Shown piece by piece: positions 1 through 4,997 of a stretch of DNA of 6,454 bases. The notes under the pieces were generated by a model, which saw only the letters and a list, made by a program, of their open reading frames with translations, did no database searches and was not told the origin of the DNA. The position numbers and the translations under genes are program-made. The DNA is from CAZOHN01 sp964579325 (GTDB lineage: Bacteria; Pseudomonadota; Alphaproteobacteria; Rhodobacterales; Rhodobacteraceae), in contig CAZOHN010000202.1 in NCBI GenBank assembly GCA_964579325.1, positions 1-6,454 of the forward strand, written 5' to 3'. How positions within the stretch are numbered: position 1 is the stretch's first letter; every line of letters begins with the position of its first letter.

Positions 1-983
1 GGCGGAACGCGCGTCACCCGCGCCGCCGCAGCGCCGGCCCCCGCACCACTGCGCGTGATCAGCCGCTTCGGTTCACCCAGCGGCATGACCCAGAGATAGT
101 TCGGGTCCTCCTGCGCCCATTCCAGCCCCGCCTTCTCGCCATAGACCCGCAGCTTCAGCGCATTCTCGTTGCCCGGAGCCACCTGGCTACACCACAGCAT
201 CCCCCGCGCGCCCCCCTCGAAGCGCATCAGGACATGCCCGTTGTCATCCACCCGGCGCCCCGGAACGAAGGCCTGCAGGTCAGCCGCCAGCGCTTCCAGC
301 TTGAGCCCCGTCACGAAGGACGCAAGGTTGAAGGCGTGGGTGCCGATGTCGCCCGTCGAACCGCCGACCCCTGTCTGCGCCGGATCGGTGCGCCAGCCCG
401 CCTGCTTCTGTCCGGTTGCCTCGAGCGGCGTTGCCAGCCAGTCCTGCGCATACTCGACCTGCACCACCCGGATCGGGCCAAGCTCGCCCGCTGCGATCAT
501 CTCGCGCGCCTGCCGGATCATTGGGTAGCCCGTGTAGTTGTGCGTGAGCACGAAGACCGCCCCCGACGTCCTGGCCGCCTTCGCAGCAGCCGCCGCCAGC
601 GCCTTCGCTTCGCGCAGTGTTGCCGTCAGAGGCTTGTCGCAGATCACGTGGATGCCGCGCCGCAGGAACTCCATCGCTACCGGCGCGTGCATGTGGTTCG
701 GCGTCACGATCGCGACCGCTTCGATCCCGTCCTTCTTGCGCGCCTCGGCCCGTGCCATCTCGGCGAAGCTGCCGTAGACCCGGTTCGCCGCAAGGCCAAG
801 CTCGGCCCCCGACGCCCGACTGCGCTCGGGATCCGAACTGAACGCCCCGGCCACAAGCTCGAACTTCCCGTCCAGCCGCGCGGCGATCCGGTGCACTGCG
901 CCAATGAAGGCCCCCTGCCCTCCGCCCACCATCCCCAACCTGATTCGGCCCGCCGCTCCGTCGCTCCGTCCCTCGATCGCCAT
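1..983 (-). CDS. Gfo/Idh/MocA family NAD(P)-dependent oxidoreductase (3' end cut by window edge)
   Basis: Cytoplasmic dehydrogenase of the Gfo/Idh/MocA family, which oxidises a hydroxyl of a sugar, polyol or glycoside using NAD(P). The frame is open from 983 to the left edge: 327 complete codons, so by family length roughly the last 50 residues are missing. The N-terminal Rossmann fold shows GMVGGGQGAFIG at residues 17-28, then TPNHMH at 94-99. The conserved EKP element appears as DKP at 116-118 with catalytic Lys117. The C-terminal alpha/beta domain carries GDIGTH at 211-216, with Asp212 and His216 as the expected catalytic residues. Two in-frame ATGs exist, at 992 and 983. I chose 983 because the GAGAGG at 998-993 leaves a 9-nt spacer to it, whereas it abuts the ATG at 992. 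It is the third gene of a minus-strand operon, 75 nt after the isomerase gene. Family assignment is firm; substrate is unknown. Confidence 0.93.
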   Translation of the reverse strand, partial: MAIEGRSDGAAGRIRLGMVGGGQGAFIGAVHRIAARLDGKFELVAGAFSSDPERSRASGAELGLAANRVYGSFAEMARAEARKKDGIEAVAIVTPNHMHAPVAMEFLRRGIHVICDKPLTATLREAKALAAAAAKAARTSGAVFVLTHNYTGYPMIRQAREMIAAGELGPIRVVQVEYAQDWLATPLEATGQKQAGWRTDPAQTGVGGSTGDIGTHAFNLASFVTGLKLEALAADLQAFVPGRRVDDNGHVLMRFEGGARGMLWCSQVAPGNENALKLRVYGEKAGLEWAQEDPNYLWVMPLGEPKRLITRSGAGAGAAAARVTRVP

Positions 984-1021
984 CTTTCCCATCCTCTCGC
1001 AGATTCGCTCAGGGCTGCCGT

Positions 1022-1046
1022 GCGAGGGAGCCGACAGCCCCCTCGC
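1022..1046 (-). other. Hairpin in the isomerase-oxidoreductase spacer
   Basis: A perfect 7-bp GC-rich stem pairs 1022-1028 with 1040-1046. After one A-C mismatch, two more pairs (1030/1038, 1031/1037) close a 5-nt loop. It lies 13 nt past the isomerase stop codon and is not followed by a T run on either strand. It is therefore not a canonical intrinsic terminator. It may stabilise or process the operon mRNA, or set different levels for the two enzymes; that role is inferred. Confidence 0.4.
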
Positions 1047-1058
1047 CCCCACCCTCTC

Positions 1059-2114
1059 TCAGCCGATCCCCAGCATCCGCCGGTTCGCCGCATCGTCCGT
1101 GCCTGACCCGGCGAAGTCATCGAAGGCCTTCTCGGTGACCCGGATGATATGCGCGTCGACAAAGGCCGCACCCTCGCGCGCGCCGTCCTCGGGATGCTTG
1201 AGGCAGCATTCCCATTCCACCACGGCCCAGCCATCGTAACCGTATTGCGTGAGCTTCGAGAACACCGCCCCGAAATCCACCTGCCCGTCGCCAAGCGACC
1301 GGAACCGCCCGGCGCGGTCGACCCAGGACTGATAGCCGCCATAGACCCCTTGCCGCCCGGTCGGGTTCAGCTCGGCGTCCTTTACATGGAACATGCCGAT
1401 CCGCTCGTGATAGATGTCGATGTTCGCAAGGTAGTCGAGGTGCTGAAGCACATAGTGCGACGGGTCGTAGAGCATCTTCGCCCGCGCATGGCCGCCGACC
1501 CTCTCAAGGAACATCTCGTAAGTCACCCCGTCGTGCAGGTCCTCGCCCGGATGTATCTCGTAGCAGACATCCACCCCCATCTCCTCGGCATGGTCGAGGA
1601 TCGGCCGCCAGCGCGCCGCCAGCTCGTCGAATGCAGCTTCGATCAGCCCCGCGGGCCGCTGCGGCCATGGATAGACGAAGGGCCAGGCGAGCGCGCCCGA
1701 GAAGGTCGCGTGCGCGGTGATGCCAAGGTTCCGGCTCGCGGTCAGCGCCTTGCGCACCTGGTCCACGGCCCATTCCTGCCGCGCCTTCGGGTTGCCGCGC
1801 ACCTGCGGCGCGGCAAAGCCGTCAAAGGCCGCATCATAGGCCGGGTGGACGGCCACGAGCTGCCCCTGCAGGTGAGTGGAAAGCTCGGTCACCTCCACCC
1901 CGGCCTCTGCGGCCACGCCCTTGAACTCGTCGCACCAGTCCTTCGAGGACGCGGCCTTCTCCAGATCGAACAACCGCCCGTCCCAGCTTGGCACCTGCAC
2001 GCCGGCATAGCCGCAGTCGGCCGCCCACTTCGTGATTGCGCCCCAAGAGTTGAACGGTGCGGCATCGCCCGCGAACTGCGCCAGAAACAGCGCCGGCCCC
2101 TTGATCGTCTTCAT
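1059..2114 (-). CDS. Sugar phosphate isomerase/epimerase-like protein (xylose isomerase-like TIM barrel, COG1082 type)
   Basis: A 351-aa protein of the AP-endonuclease-2/xylose-isomerase-like TIM-barrel superfamily. Members bind a divalent metal and isomerise, epimerise, dehydrate or eliminate on keto-sugars and related compounds. The barrel-end metal ligands are visible at the expected spacing: Glu186 (CYEIHPGED), Asp217 (LYDPSHY), His243 (MFHVKD) and Glu300 (AVVEWE). His220, just after the Asp, is also typical. No signal peptide is seen, so it is cytoplasmic. The ATG at 2114 is preceded by GGGAGGAAGAA, a strong Shine-Dalgarno, inside a 19-nt gap after the regulator's stop, which points to co-transcription. 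Its pairing with a Gfo/Idh/MocA dehydrogenase recalls inositol catabolism (IolG with IolE/IolI) and oxidative glycoside cleavage through 3-keto intermediates. I cannot say which reaction applies, and the general 'isomerase' label should not be read as proof of a sugar phosphate substrate. Confidence 0.92.
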   Translation of the reverse strand: MKTIKGPALFLAQFAGDAAPFNSWGAITKWAADCGYAGVQVPSWDGRLFDLEKAASSKDWCDEFKGVAAEAGVEVTELSTHLQGQLVAVHPAYDAAFDGFAAPQVRGNPKARQEWAVDQVRKALTASRNLGITAHATFSGALAWPFVYPWPQRPAGLIEAAFDELAARWRPILDHAEEMGVDVCYEIHPGEDLHDGVTYEMFLERVGGHARAKMLYDPSHYVLQHLDYLANIDIYHERIGMFHVKDAELNPTGRQGVYGGYQSWVDRAGRFRSLGDGQVDFGAVFSKLTQYGYDGWAVVEWECCLKHPEDGAREGAAFVDAHIIRVTEKAFDDFAGSGTDDAANRRMLGIG

Positions 2115-2133
2115 TCTTCCTCCCTCGGCCCCT

Positions 2134-3195
2134 CTATGGGCTCTCTTCGATGGTACCCACCGCCGGCGGCGGGGGCAGGTTCTCGCGGATCACGATCTCG
2201 ATCCGGATCTGTTCCTGGCCGGGATCGATCGGCACCCGGTCGGCCTTCGCCCGCAGGACCCTGAGCGCGCTGCGCACGAGGTGGCCCACGTTCTGCGCGA
2301 TCACGGCGTCCATACTCCCCACGACCAGCGCCGCGCGCGCATGGGGCGTCAGGTCATGGGCGATCACGACGGGCCGCCGCGGCAGCCCCAGGTCCGCGAG
2401 CGTGGCGGTCAGCGCCCGCTGACCCGCGCCCAGCAGATAGATGCCCGCCGCCCGGGGGGCATGGCCGAGCAACTCCCGAAGGACCTCTGCGAGGCGGTCC
2501 GACCGGCCGTGCGTTTCCACGGTCGGCAGGATGTCCGCTTCGGGGAAATCCGCCATCATCACCTCGTCGAAGCCAAGTCGCCGCTCGACGCTTTCCCTCA
2601 GCAGCATGGATTCGGCCACCACGGCCACCTGCGCAGGCCCGGATCCGAGGAACCGCCCCATCAGGACGCCCGCCGTCCGCCCTGCCGCGCGGTTGTCGAT
2701 GCCGACGAAATGGTCCCGCCCCGAAAGCGGCAGGTCGGTCACCAGCGTCGCCACAGCCACGCCCGCCTCACGCAGGCCCCGCACCGCATCGCGGACCACC
2801 GGCGTTTCCGGCGCGGCCAGGGCCACCCCGTCGACACCCTCGCCCTGCAGGGCCGACAGCAATGAGGCGAGTGCATGGACGTCCTCGGCAGGATAGCGCA
2901 GCACCTCCACGACGGTCCGCGCCGTCGCCGCAAGCATGGCCACCCGCCGCGCTTCCTCGGCGATCATCGCCATGAATTGCCCGTCAGTCTCGGGCAACAC
3001 GACGACCATGCGATACACACGGCTCCTCGCCAGATTTGCCGCTGCCACGTCGCGCACATAGCCCAGCCGCCGGATCGCCTCGTTCACCGCCTCGATGGTC
3101 TTGCCCCGCACGCCGGGACGCGCATTCAGCACCCGGTCGACCGTGGCGAGGCTGACGCCCGCCTCGCGCGCGATGTCGTTGACGGTGGGGCGCAC
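2134..3195 (-). CDS. LacI family transcriptional regulator
   Basis: A 353-aa DNA-binding regulator, probably sensing the sugar handled by the two enzymes downstream. Residues 4-24 form the LacI helix-turn-helix (TVNDIAREAGVS, then TVDRVLN). The hinge helix near residues 51-58 includes Leu55, the counterpart of the leucine that LacI inserts in the minor groove. Residues from about 60 to the end form a periplasmic-binding-protein-like effector domain, with VVLPET at its start and an AQNVGHLVRSAL segment near its end. The frame is open 57 codons further upstream, but that extension is Arg-rich and unlike the family. The GTG at 3195 is chosen because GGGAGG lies 7 nt before it and the HTH begins at residue 4, as in LacI. 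It is the first gene of the operon, so autoregulation is likely. An Asp replaces the usual Ser in the TVSR motif. Confidence 0.93.
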   Translation of the reverse strand: MRPTVNDIAREAGVSLATVDRVLNARPGVRGKTIEAVNEAIRRLGYVRDVAAANLARSRVYRMVVVLPETDGQFMAMIAEEARRVAMLAATARTVVEVLRYPAEDVHALASLLSALQGEGVDGVALAAPETPVVRDAVRGLREAGVAVATLVTDLPLSGRDHFVGIDNRAAGRTAGVLMGRFLGSGPAQVAVVAESMLLRESVERRLGFDEVMMADFPEADILPTVETHGRSDRLAEVLRELLGHAPRAAGIYLLGAGQRALTATLADLGLPRRPVVIAHDLTPHARAALVVGSMDAVIAQNVGHLVRSALRVLRAKADRVPIDPGQEQIRIEIVIRENLPPPPAVGTIEESP

Positions 3196-3216
3196 CTGTC
3201 GTCCTCCCTGCGGGCG

Positions 3217-3246
3217 ACTATTCCCCGGCCGCCTGAGGCACGTCAA
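3217..3246 (-). promoter_or_regulatory. Predicted promoter of the LacI-isomerase-oxidoreductase operon
   Basis: On the minus strand TTGACG (3246-3241) matches the -35 consensus at five of six positions. After an 18-bp spacer comes AATAGT (3222-3217), which matches the -10 consensus at four of six. Transcription would start near 3210, giving a leader of about 15 nt that still contains the Shine-Dalgarno of the regulator. This is a pattern match only. No clear LacI-type palindrome was found over it. Confidence 0.45.
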
Positions 3247-3287
3247 TCTGCGATTCCGCCTTGAAGCGGCCTCCGCGCGGCGCCCAG

Positions 3288-3317
3288 TGGACAAGCGCCG
3301 CCCAGGGCAGCTATGCG
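3288..3317 (+). promoter_or_regulatory. Possible aroQ promoter
   Basis: TGGACA (3288-3293) differs from the -35 consensus at one position. It is followed after 18 bp by TATGCG (3312-3317), a weak -10 sharing only the TAT. The start would lie near 3324, about 17 nt before the aroQ ATG. The divergent spacer (3196-3340, 145 nt) must hold promoters for both directions, which supports looking here, but the -10 match is poor. Confidence 0.25.
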
Positions 3318-3340
3318 GGTCGGGCAATCGGAGAAGCGCA

Positions 3341-3778
3341 ATGCCCGGCACCATCCTCGTCCTCAACGGACCGAACCTGAATCTCCTCGGCCAACGTCAG
3401 CCCGAGGTCTACGGCCGCGAAACGCTCGCCGATGTCGAGGCGCTCTGTCGCGCATCCGCCGAAGCCGCAGGCCTCGTTGCCGACTGCCGCCAGTCGAACC
3501 ACGAGGGCGAACTCGTCACCTGGATCCAGGAGGCCCGTGGCACCCGCGCCGGCATCGTGATCAACCCCGGCGCCTACAGCCACACCTCGGTGGCGATTCT
3601 AGACGCGCTGAACGCCTTCGAGGCGCCGGTGATCGAAATACACATCTCGAACATTCACAAACGCGAAACCTTCCGTCACAAATCCTACGTCTCCCTGCGC
3701 GCCGAAGGCGTTATCGCGGGCTGCGGTATTCAGGGATATTCCCTTGCGATCCAGAGACTTGCCACCCTGATCGGCTGA
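3341..3778 (+). CDS. aroQ: Type II 3-dehydroquinate dehydratase (AroQ)
   Basis: Catalyses dehydration of 3-dehydroquinate to 3-dehydroshikimate, the third step of the shikimate pathway to aromatic amino acids; the type II enzyme is a cytoplasmic dodecamer. The product is 145 aa, the normal family length. Every catalytic or substrate-binding residue I know for the family is present at canonical numbering: Arg19 and Tyr24 in the NGPNLNLLGQRQPEVYG block (9-25), Asn75 and His81 in INPGAYSH (74-81), His101 in EIHISNIHKRE (99-109), and Arg108. The ATG at 3341 has GGAG at 3330-3333 with a 7-nt spacer. An in-frame extension upstream to 3095 exists but runs antisense through the regulator's HTH region and has no family similarity. 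aroQ is divergent from the LacI-family gene. The accB/accC genes that follow aroQ in many bacteria are not present; a small ORF follows instead. Confidence 0.97.
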   Translation: MPGTILVLNGPNLNLLGQRQPEVYGRETLADVEALCRASAEAAGLVADCRQSNHEGELVTWIQEARGTRAGIVINPGAYSHTSVAILDALNAFEAPVIEIHISNIHKRETFRHKSYVSLRAEGVIAGCGIQGYSLAIQRLATLIG

Positions 3779-3827
3779 GATCACGTTTCCACACGCCCAA
3801 CACACAGTCAGGTTTTCGCCACCTTGA

Positions 3828-3842
3828 CGCCGCAGCGCGGCG
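3828..3842 (+). other. GC-rich hairpin downstream of aroQ
   Basis: CGCCGC (3828-3833) pairs with GCGGCG (3837-3842) across a 3-nt loop, 49 nt after the aroQ stop. No T run follows, so this is at best a weak or factor-assisted transcription end. It could instead belong to the 5' leader of the next small gene. Confidence 0.3.
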
Positions 3843-3848
3843 CTGTAG

Positions 3849-3860
3849 CTGTTGTAACAG
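3849..3860. promoter_or_regulatory. 12-bp inverted repeat, possible protein-binding site
   Basis: CTGTTGTAACAG is a 5-bp perfect inverted repeat around a 2-bp centre. It sits in the spacer between aroQ and the small Gln/Pro-rich ORF, in a locally AT-richer stretch, 57 nt upstream of that ORF's ATG. The place and symmetry would suit an operator. No regulator is identified, and a 12-bp site of this kind can occur by chance. Confidence 0.2.
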
Positions 3861-3900
3861 ACCAACCGGCCATCCAGAGCCGAGGGTCAGAGGCAGATCA

Positions 3901-3924
3901 ATGTGTGAGTTTGGTAATGTCTGA
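3901..3924 (+). CDS. Possible 7-codon leader ORF overlapping the next gene's start
   Basis: ATG at 3901 opens a 7-codon frame (MCEFGNV) ending in TGA at 3922-3924. It has a better ribosome-binding site (AGAGG at 3889-3893, 7-nt spacer) than the following ORF, whose ATG at 3917 lies inside it. The overlap would allow translational coupling. It could equally be chance, or the ribosome site may really serve an in-frame GTG at 3905 of the longer ORF, at an 11-nt spacing. Confidence 0.25.
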   Translation: MCEFGNV

Positions 3925-4069
3925 AACGCATAAGCCGCAGCAGCCGCAGCAACAGCAGTCCGTCCCGCAAGGCACCGACCGCGCCCCGACCCCGGGCTTC
4001 GACATGAACACCCAGCAACCGACGGCGGGCGAACCCAAACGCCCCTTCGGCGATTGGGCCAGCATCTGA
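3917..4069 (+). CDS. Small Gln/Pro-rich hypothetical protein (50 aa)
   Basis: I do not recognise this gene. It encodes 50 residues: 9 Gln and 8 Pro, with a QQPQQQQ tract at 8-14, a polar middle, and a C-terminal KRPFGDWASI (41-50) holding the only Trp and two of the three Phe/Trp residues. It has no membrane segment, signal peptide or cysteine and looks intrinsically disordered, with a possible short binding motif at its C-terminus. The frame stays open upstream to 3824. I chose ATG 3917 because the protein looks coherent from there, but its own Shine-Dalgarno is weak (GAG, 7 nt upstream) and GTG 3905 is an alternative. It sits between aroQ and the TfoX_C gene on the same strand, ending 38 nt before the latter. 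Coding status is probable rather than certain. Confidence 0.55.
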   Translation: MSETHKPQQPQQQQSVPQGTDRAPTPGFDMNTQQPTAGEPKRPFGDWASI

Positions 4070-4107
4070 GACTTGCGGGCTGCCGCGCCGGCTGAGACAG
4101 TCCGGTC

Positions 4108-4467
4108 ATGGCCACGCCTGTCTCCTCGATCCGCAATCTTGGCCCCGCCACCGAGGCGGCCTTCGCGCGCGCTGGAATTCACAGCGCAGAGGAGCTTCAT
4201 GCGCTTGGCGCCGACGAGGCCTATCGCCGGCTGCTCGTCGCGGGCGAGCGTCCGCATTTCATCGGCTACTATGTGATCGTGATGGGCCTCCAGGGCCGTC
4301 CCTGGAACGACTGCAAGGGCACGGAAAAGACCGCCCTCCGGGTCCGCTTCGATGCCCTCGTCGCCTCCGCGCACGACAAGGGCCGCTCCGAACTTGAAGC
4401 GGCCCTCGATGCGATCGGGGTCGTGGTCAGGCGTCAGCCGACCAGTTCGAGACCCGAGAAGAAGTAG
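4108..4467 (+). CDS. TfoX C-terminal domain (TfoX/Sxy-like) protein
   Basis: A 119-aa protein made of one TfoX_C domain (about residues 5-80) and a variable tail. Diagnostic features are SIRNLGPATEAAFARAGI (7-24), EELHALGADEAYRRL (28-42) and GLQGRPWND (60-68), which follow the helix-hairpin-helix-like pattern of this domain. In gamma-proteobacterial TfoX/Sxy, the competence activator, the domain is fused to an N-terminal domain that is absent here. Stand-alone copies are common and their function is not established, so a role in DNA uptake should not be assumed. No good Shine-Dalgarno precedes the ATG at 4108; the segment just upstream is AGTCCGGTC. The 3' end overlaps the convergent ndk by 34 nt, so the last 11 codons or so are antisense to the Ndk C-terminus and form a poorly conserved Arg/Lys-ended tail. 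Confidence 0.85.
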   Translation: MATPVSSIRNLGPATEAAFARAGIHSAEELHALGADEAYRRLLVAGERPHFIGYYVIVMGLQGRPWNDCKGTEKTALRVRFDALVASAHDKGRSELEAALDAIGVVVRRQPTSSRPEKK

Positions 4468-4860
4468 GCGATCTCGACAGCGGCCGTCTCGGGCGCATCC
4501 GAGCCGTGCACCGAATTCTCGCCCACCGACAGCGCNNNNNNNNNNCTTGCGGATCGTGCCGGGGGCGGCGTTGGCGGGGTTCGTGGCACCCATCACGTCG
4601 CGGTTCTTCGCGATGGCGCCTGCGCCTTCCAGCACCTGCACGACGACGGGGCCCGAAGCCATGAACTCCGTCAGCTCGCCGAAGAACGGCCGCTCGGCGT
4701 GAACCTCGTAGAACTTCTGCGCCTGCGCCAGCGTCAGGTGAATGCGCTTCTGCGCGACGATGCGCAGGCCCGCCGCCTCGAACTTGGCGTTGATCGCGCC
4801 GGTGAGGTTGCGCTTGGTCGCGTCGGGCTTGATGATCGACAGGGTGCGTTCGATGGCCAT
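4434..4860 (-). CDS. ndk: Nucleoside diphosphate kinase (Ndk), interrupted by an assembly gap
   Basis: Transfers the gamma phosphate between nucleoside tri- and diphosphates through a phosphohistidine, balancing NTP and dNTP pools in the cytoplasm. Residues 1-105 are read from 4860 to 4546: ERTLSIIKPDA (4-14, Lys11), Tyr51, RD at 87-88, GATNPANA (91-98), GTIRK (101-105, Arg104). After the Ns, 4535-4434 gives 33 more residues in frame, containing ENSVHGSD with the active-site His. Matched to E. coli Ndk as I recall it, two residues (106-107) are missing, placing the histidine at 117 and the total at 140 aa, normal for the family. As written, with ten Ns, the span is not a multiple of three. 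Start ATG 4860 follows a purine-rich GAGAGAG. The gene is convergent with the TfoX_C gene and divergent from the ABC-F gene. Confidence 0.97.
4536..4545. other. Assembly gap (10 Ns) inside ndk
   Basis: Ten consecutive Ns fall between the GTIRK and ALSVGENS parts of Ndk. Keeping frame and matching family length requires 6 missing bases (two residues), not ten, so the N run looks like a fixed-size placeholder. Confidence 0.95.
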
Positions 4861-4876
4861 GGGCTCTCTCTCATGG

Positions 4877-4899
4877 AAAAGGGGGCGCATGAGGCCCCC
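4877..4899 (-). terminator. Terminator-like hairpin in the ndk 5' leader
   Basis: On the minus strand GGGGGC (4899-4894) pairs with GCCCCC (4886-4881) around a 7-nt loop, CTCATGC, and is followed at once by TTTT (4880-4877). This is a short intrinsic-terminator shape 16 nt before the ndk start codon. The loop's CTCATG is also the exact reverse complement of CATGAG at 4875-4870, which overlaps the ndk ribosome-binding region, so the leader could fold to hide it. Only four Ts follow and the stem is only 6 bp, so attenuation is a hypothesis. Confidence 0.4.
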
Positions 4900-4962
4900 G
4901 GAATGATGCGCGCGCCTGCTAGCACGGGCCAAGGGGGTTGAAAAGGTGCCGCGGCACAGGCG

Positions 4963-4991
4963 TTGACAACCCCCCGCCTCCGGGCCATGCC
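4963..4991 (+). promoter_or_regulatory. Possible ABC-F gene promoter
   Basis: A perfect TTGACA (4963-4968) lies 29 bp before the ATG of the ABC-F gene. At a 17-bp spacing the -10 position (4986-4991) reads CATGCC, which is a poor match. If the -35 is used, transcription would begin at or within a few bases of the start codon at 4998. Confidence 0.3.
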
Positions 4992-4997
4992 CCCGCC

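Noticed and set aside
1149..2264. Open plus-strand frame of 371 codons opposite the isomerase gene
   Set aside because: It is antisense to a well-supported gene, is rich in Arg/Pro/His/Leu with no recognisable domain, and is explained by high GC at third positions.
3196..3340. Search for a LacI-type operator in the divergent spacer
   Set aside because: Only weak symmetries were found, such as CCGC-GCGG at 3256-3269 and TGG-CCA at 3288-3304. Neither resembles the CG-centred LacI operator strongly enough to list.
3196..3366. 57-codon upstream extension of the LacI-family regulator
   Set aside because: It is Arg-rich, overlaps the aroQ start region, and would displace the HTH from the N-terminus. 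GTG 3195 has a strong Shine-Dalgarno.
3926..3960. CAG/CCG-rich run as a DNA repeat or CRISPR-like element
   Set aside because: It is the codon run for the Gln/Pro tract of the small protein. There are no spaced identical repeats.
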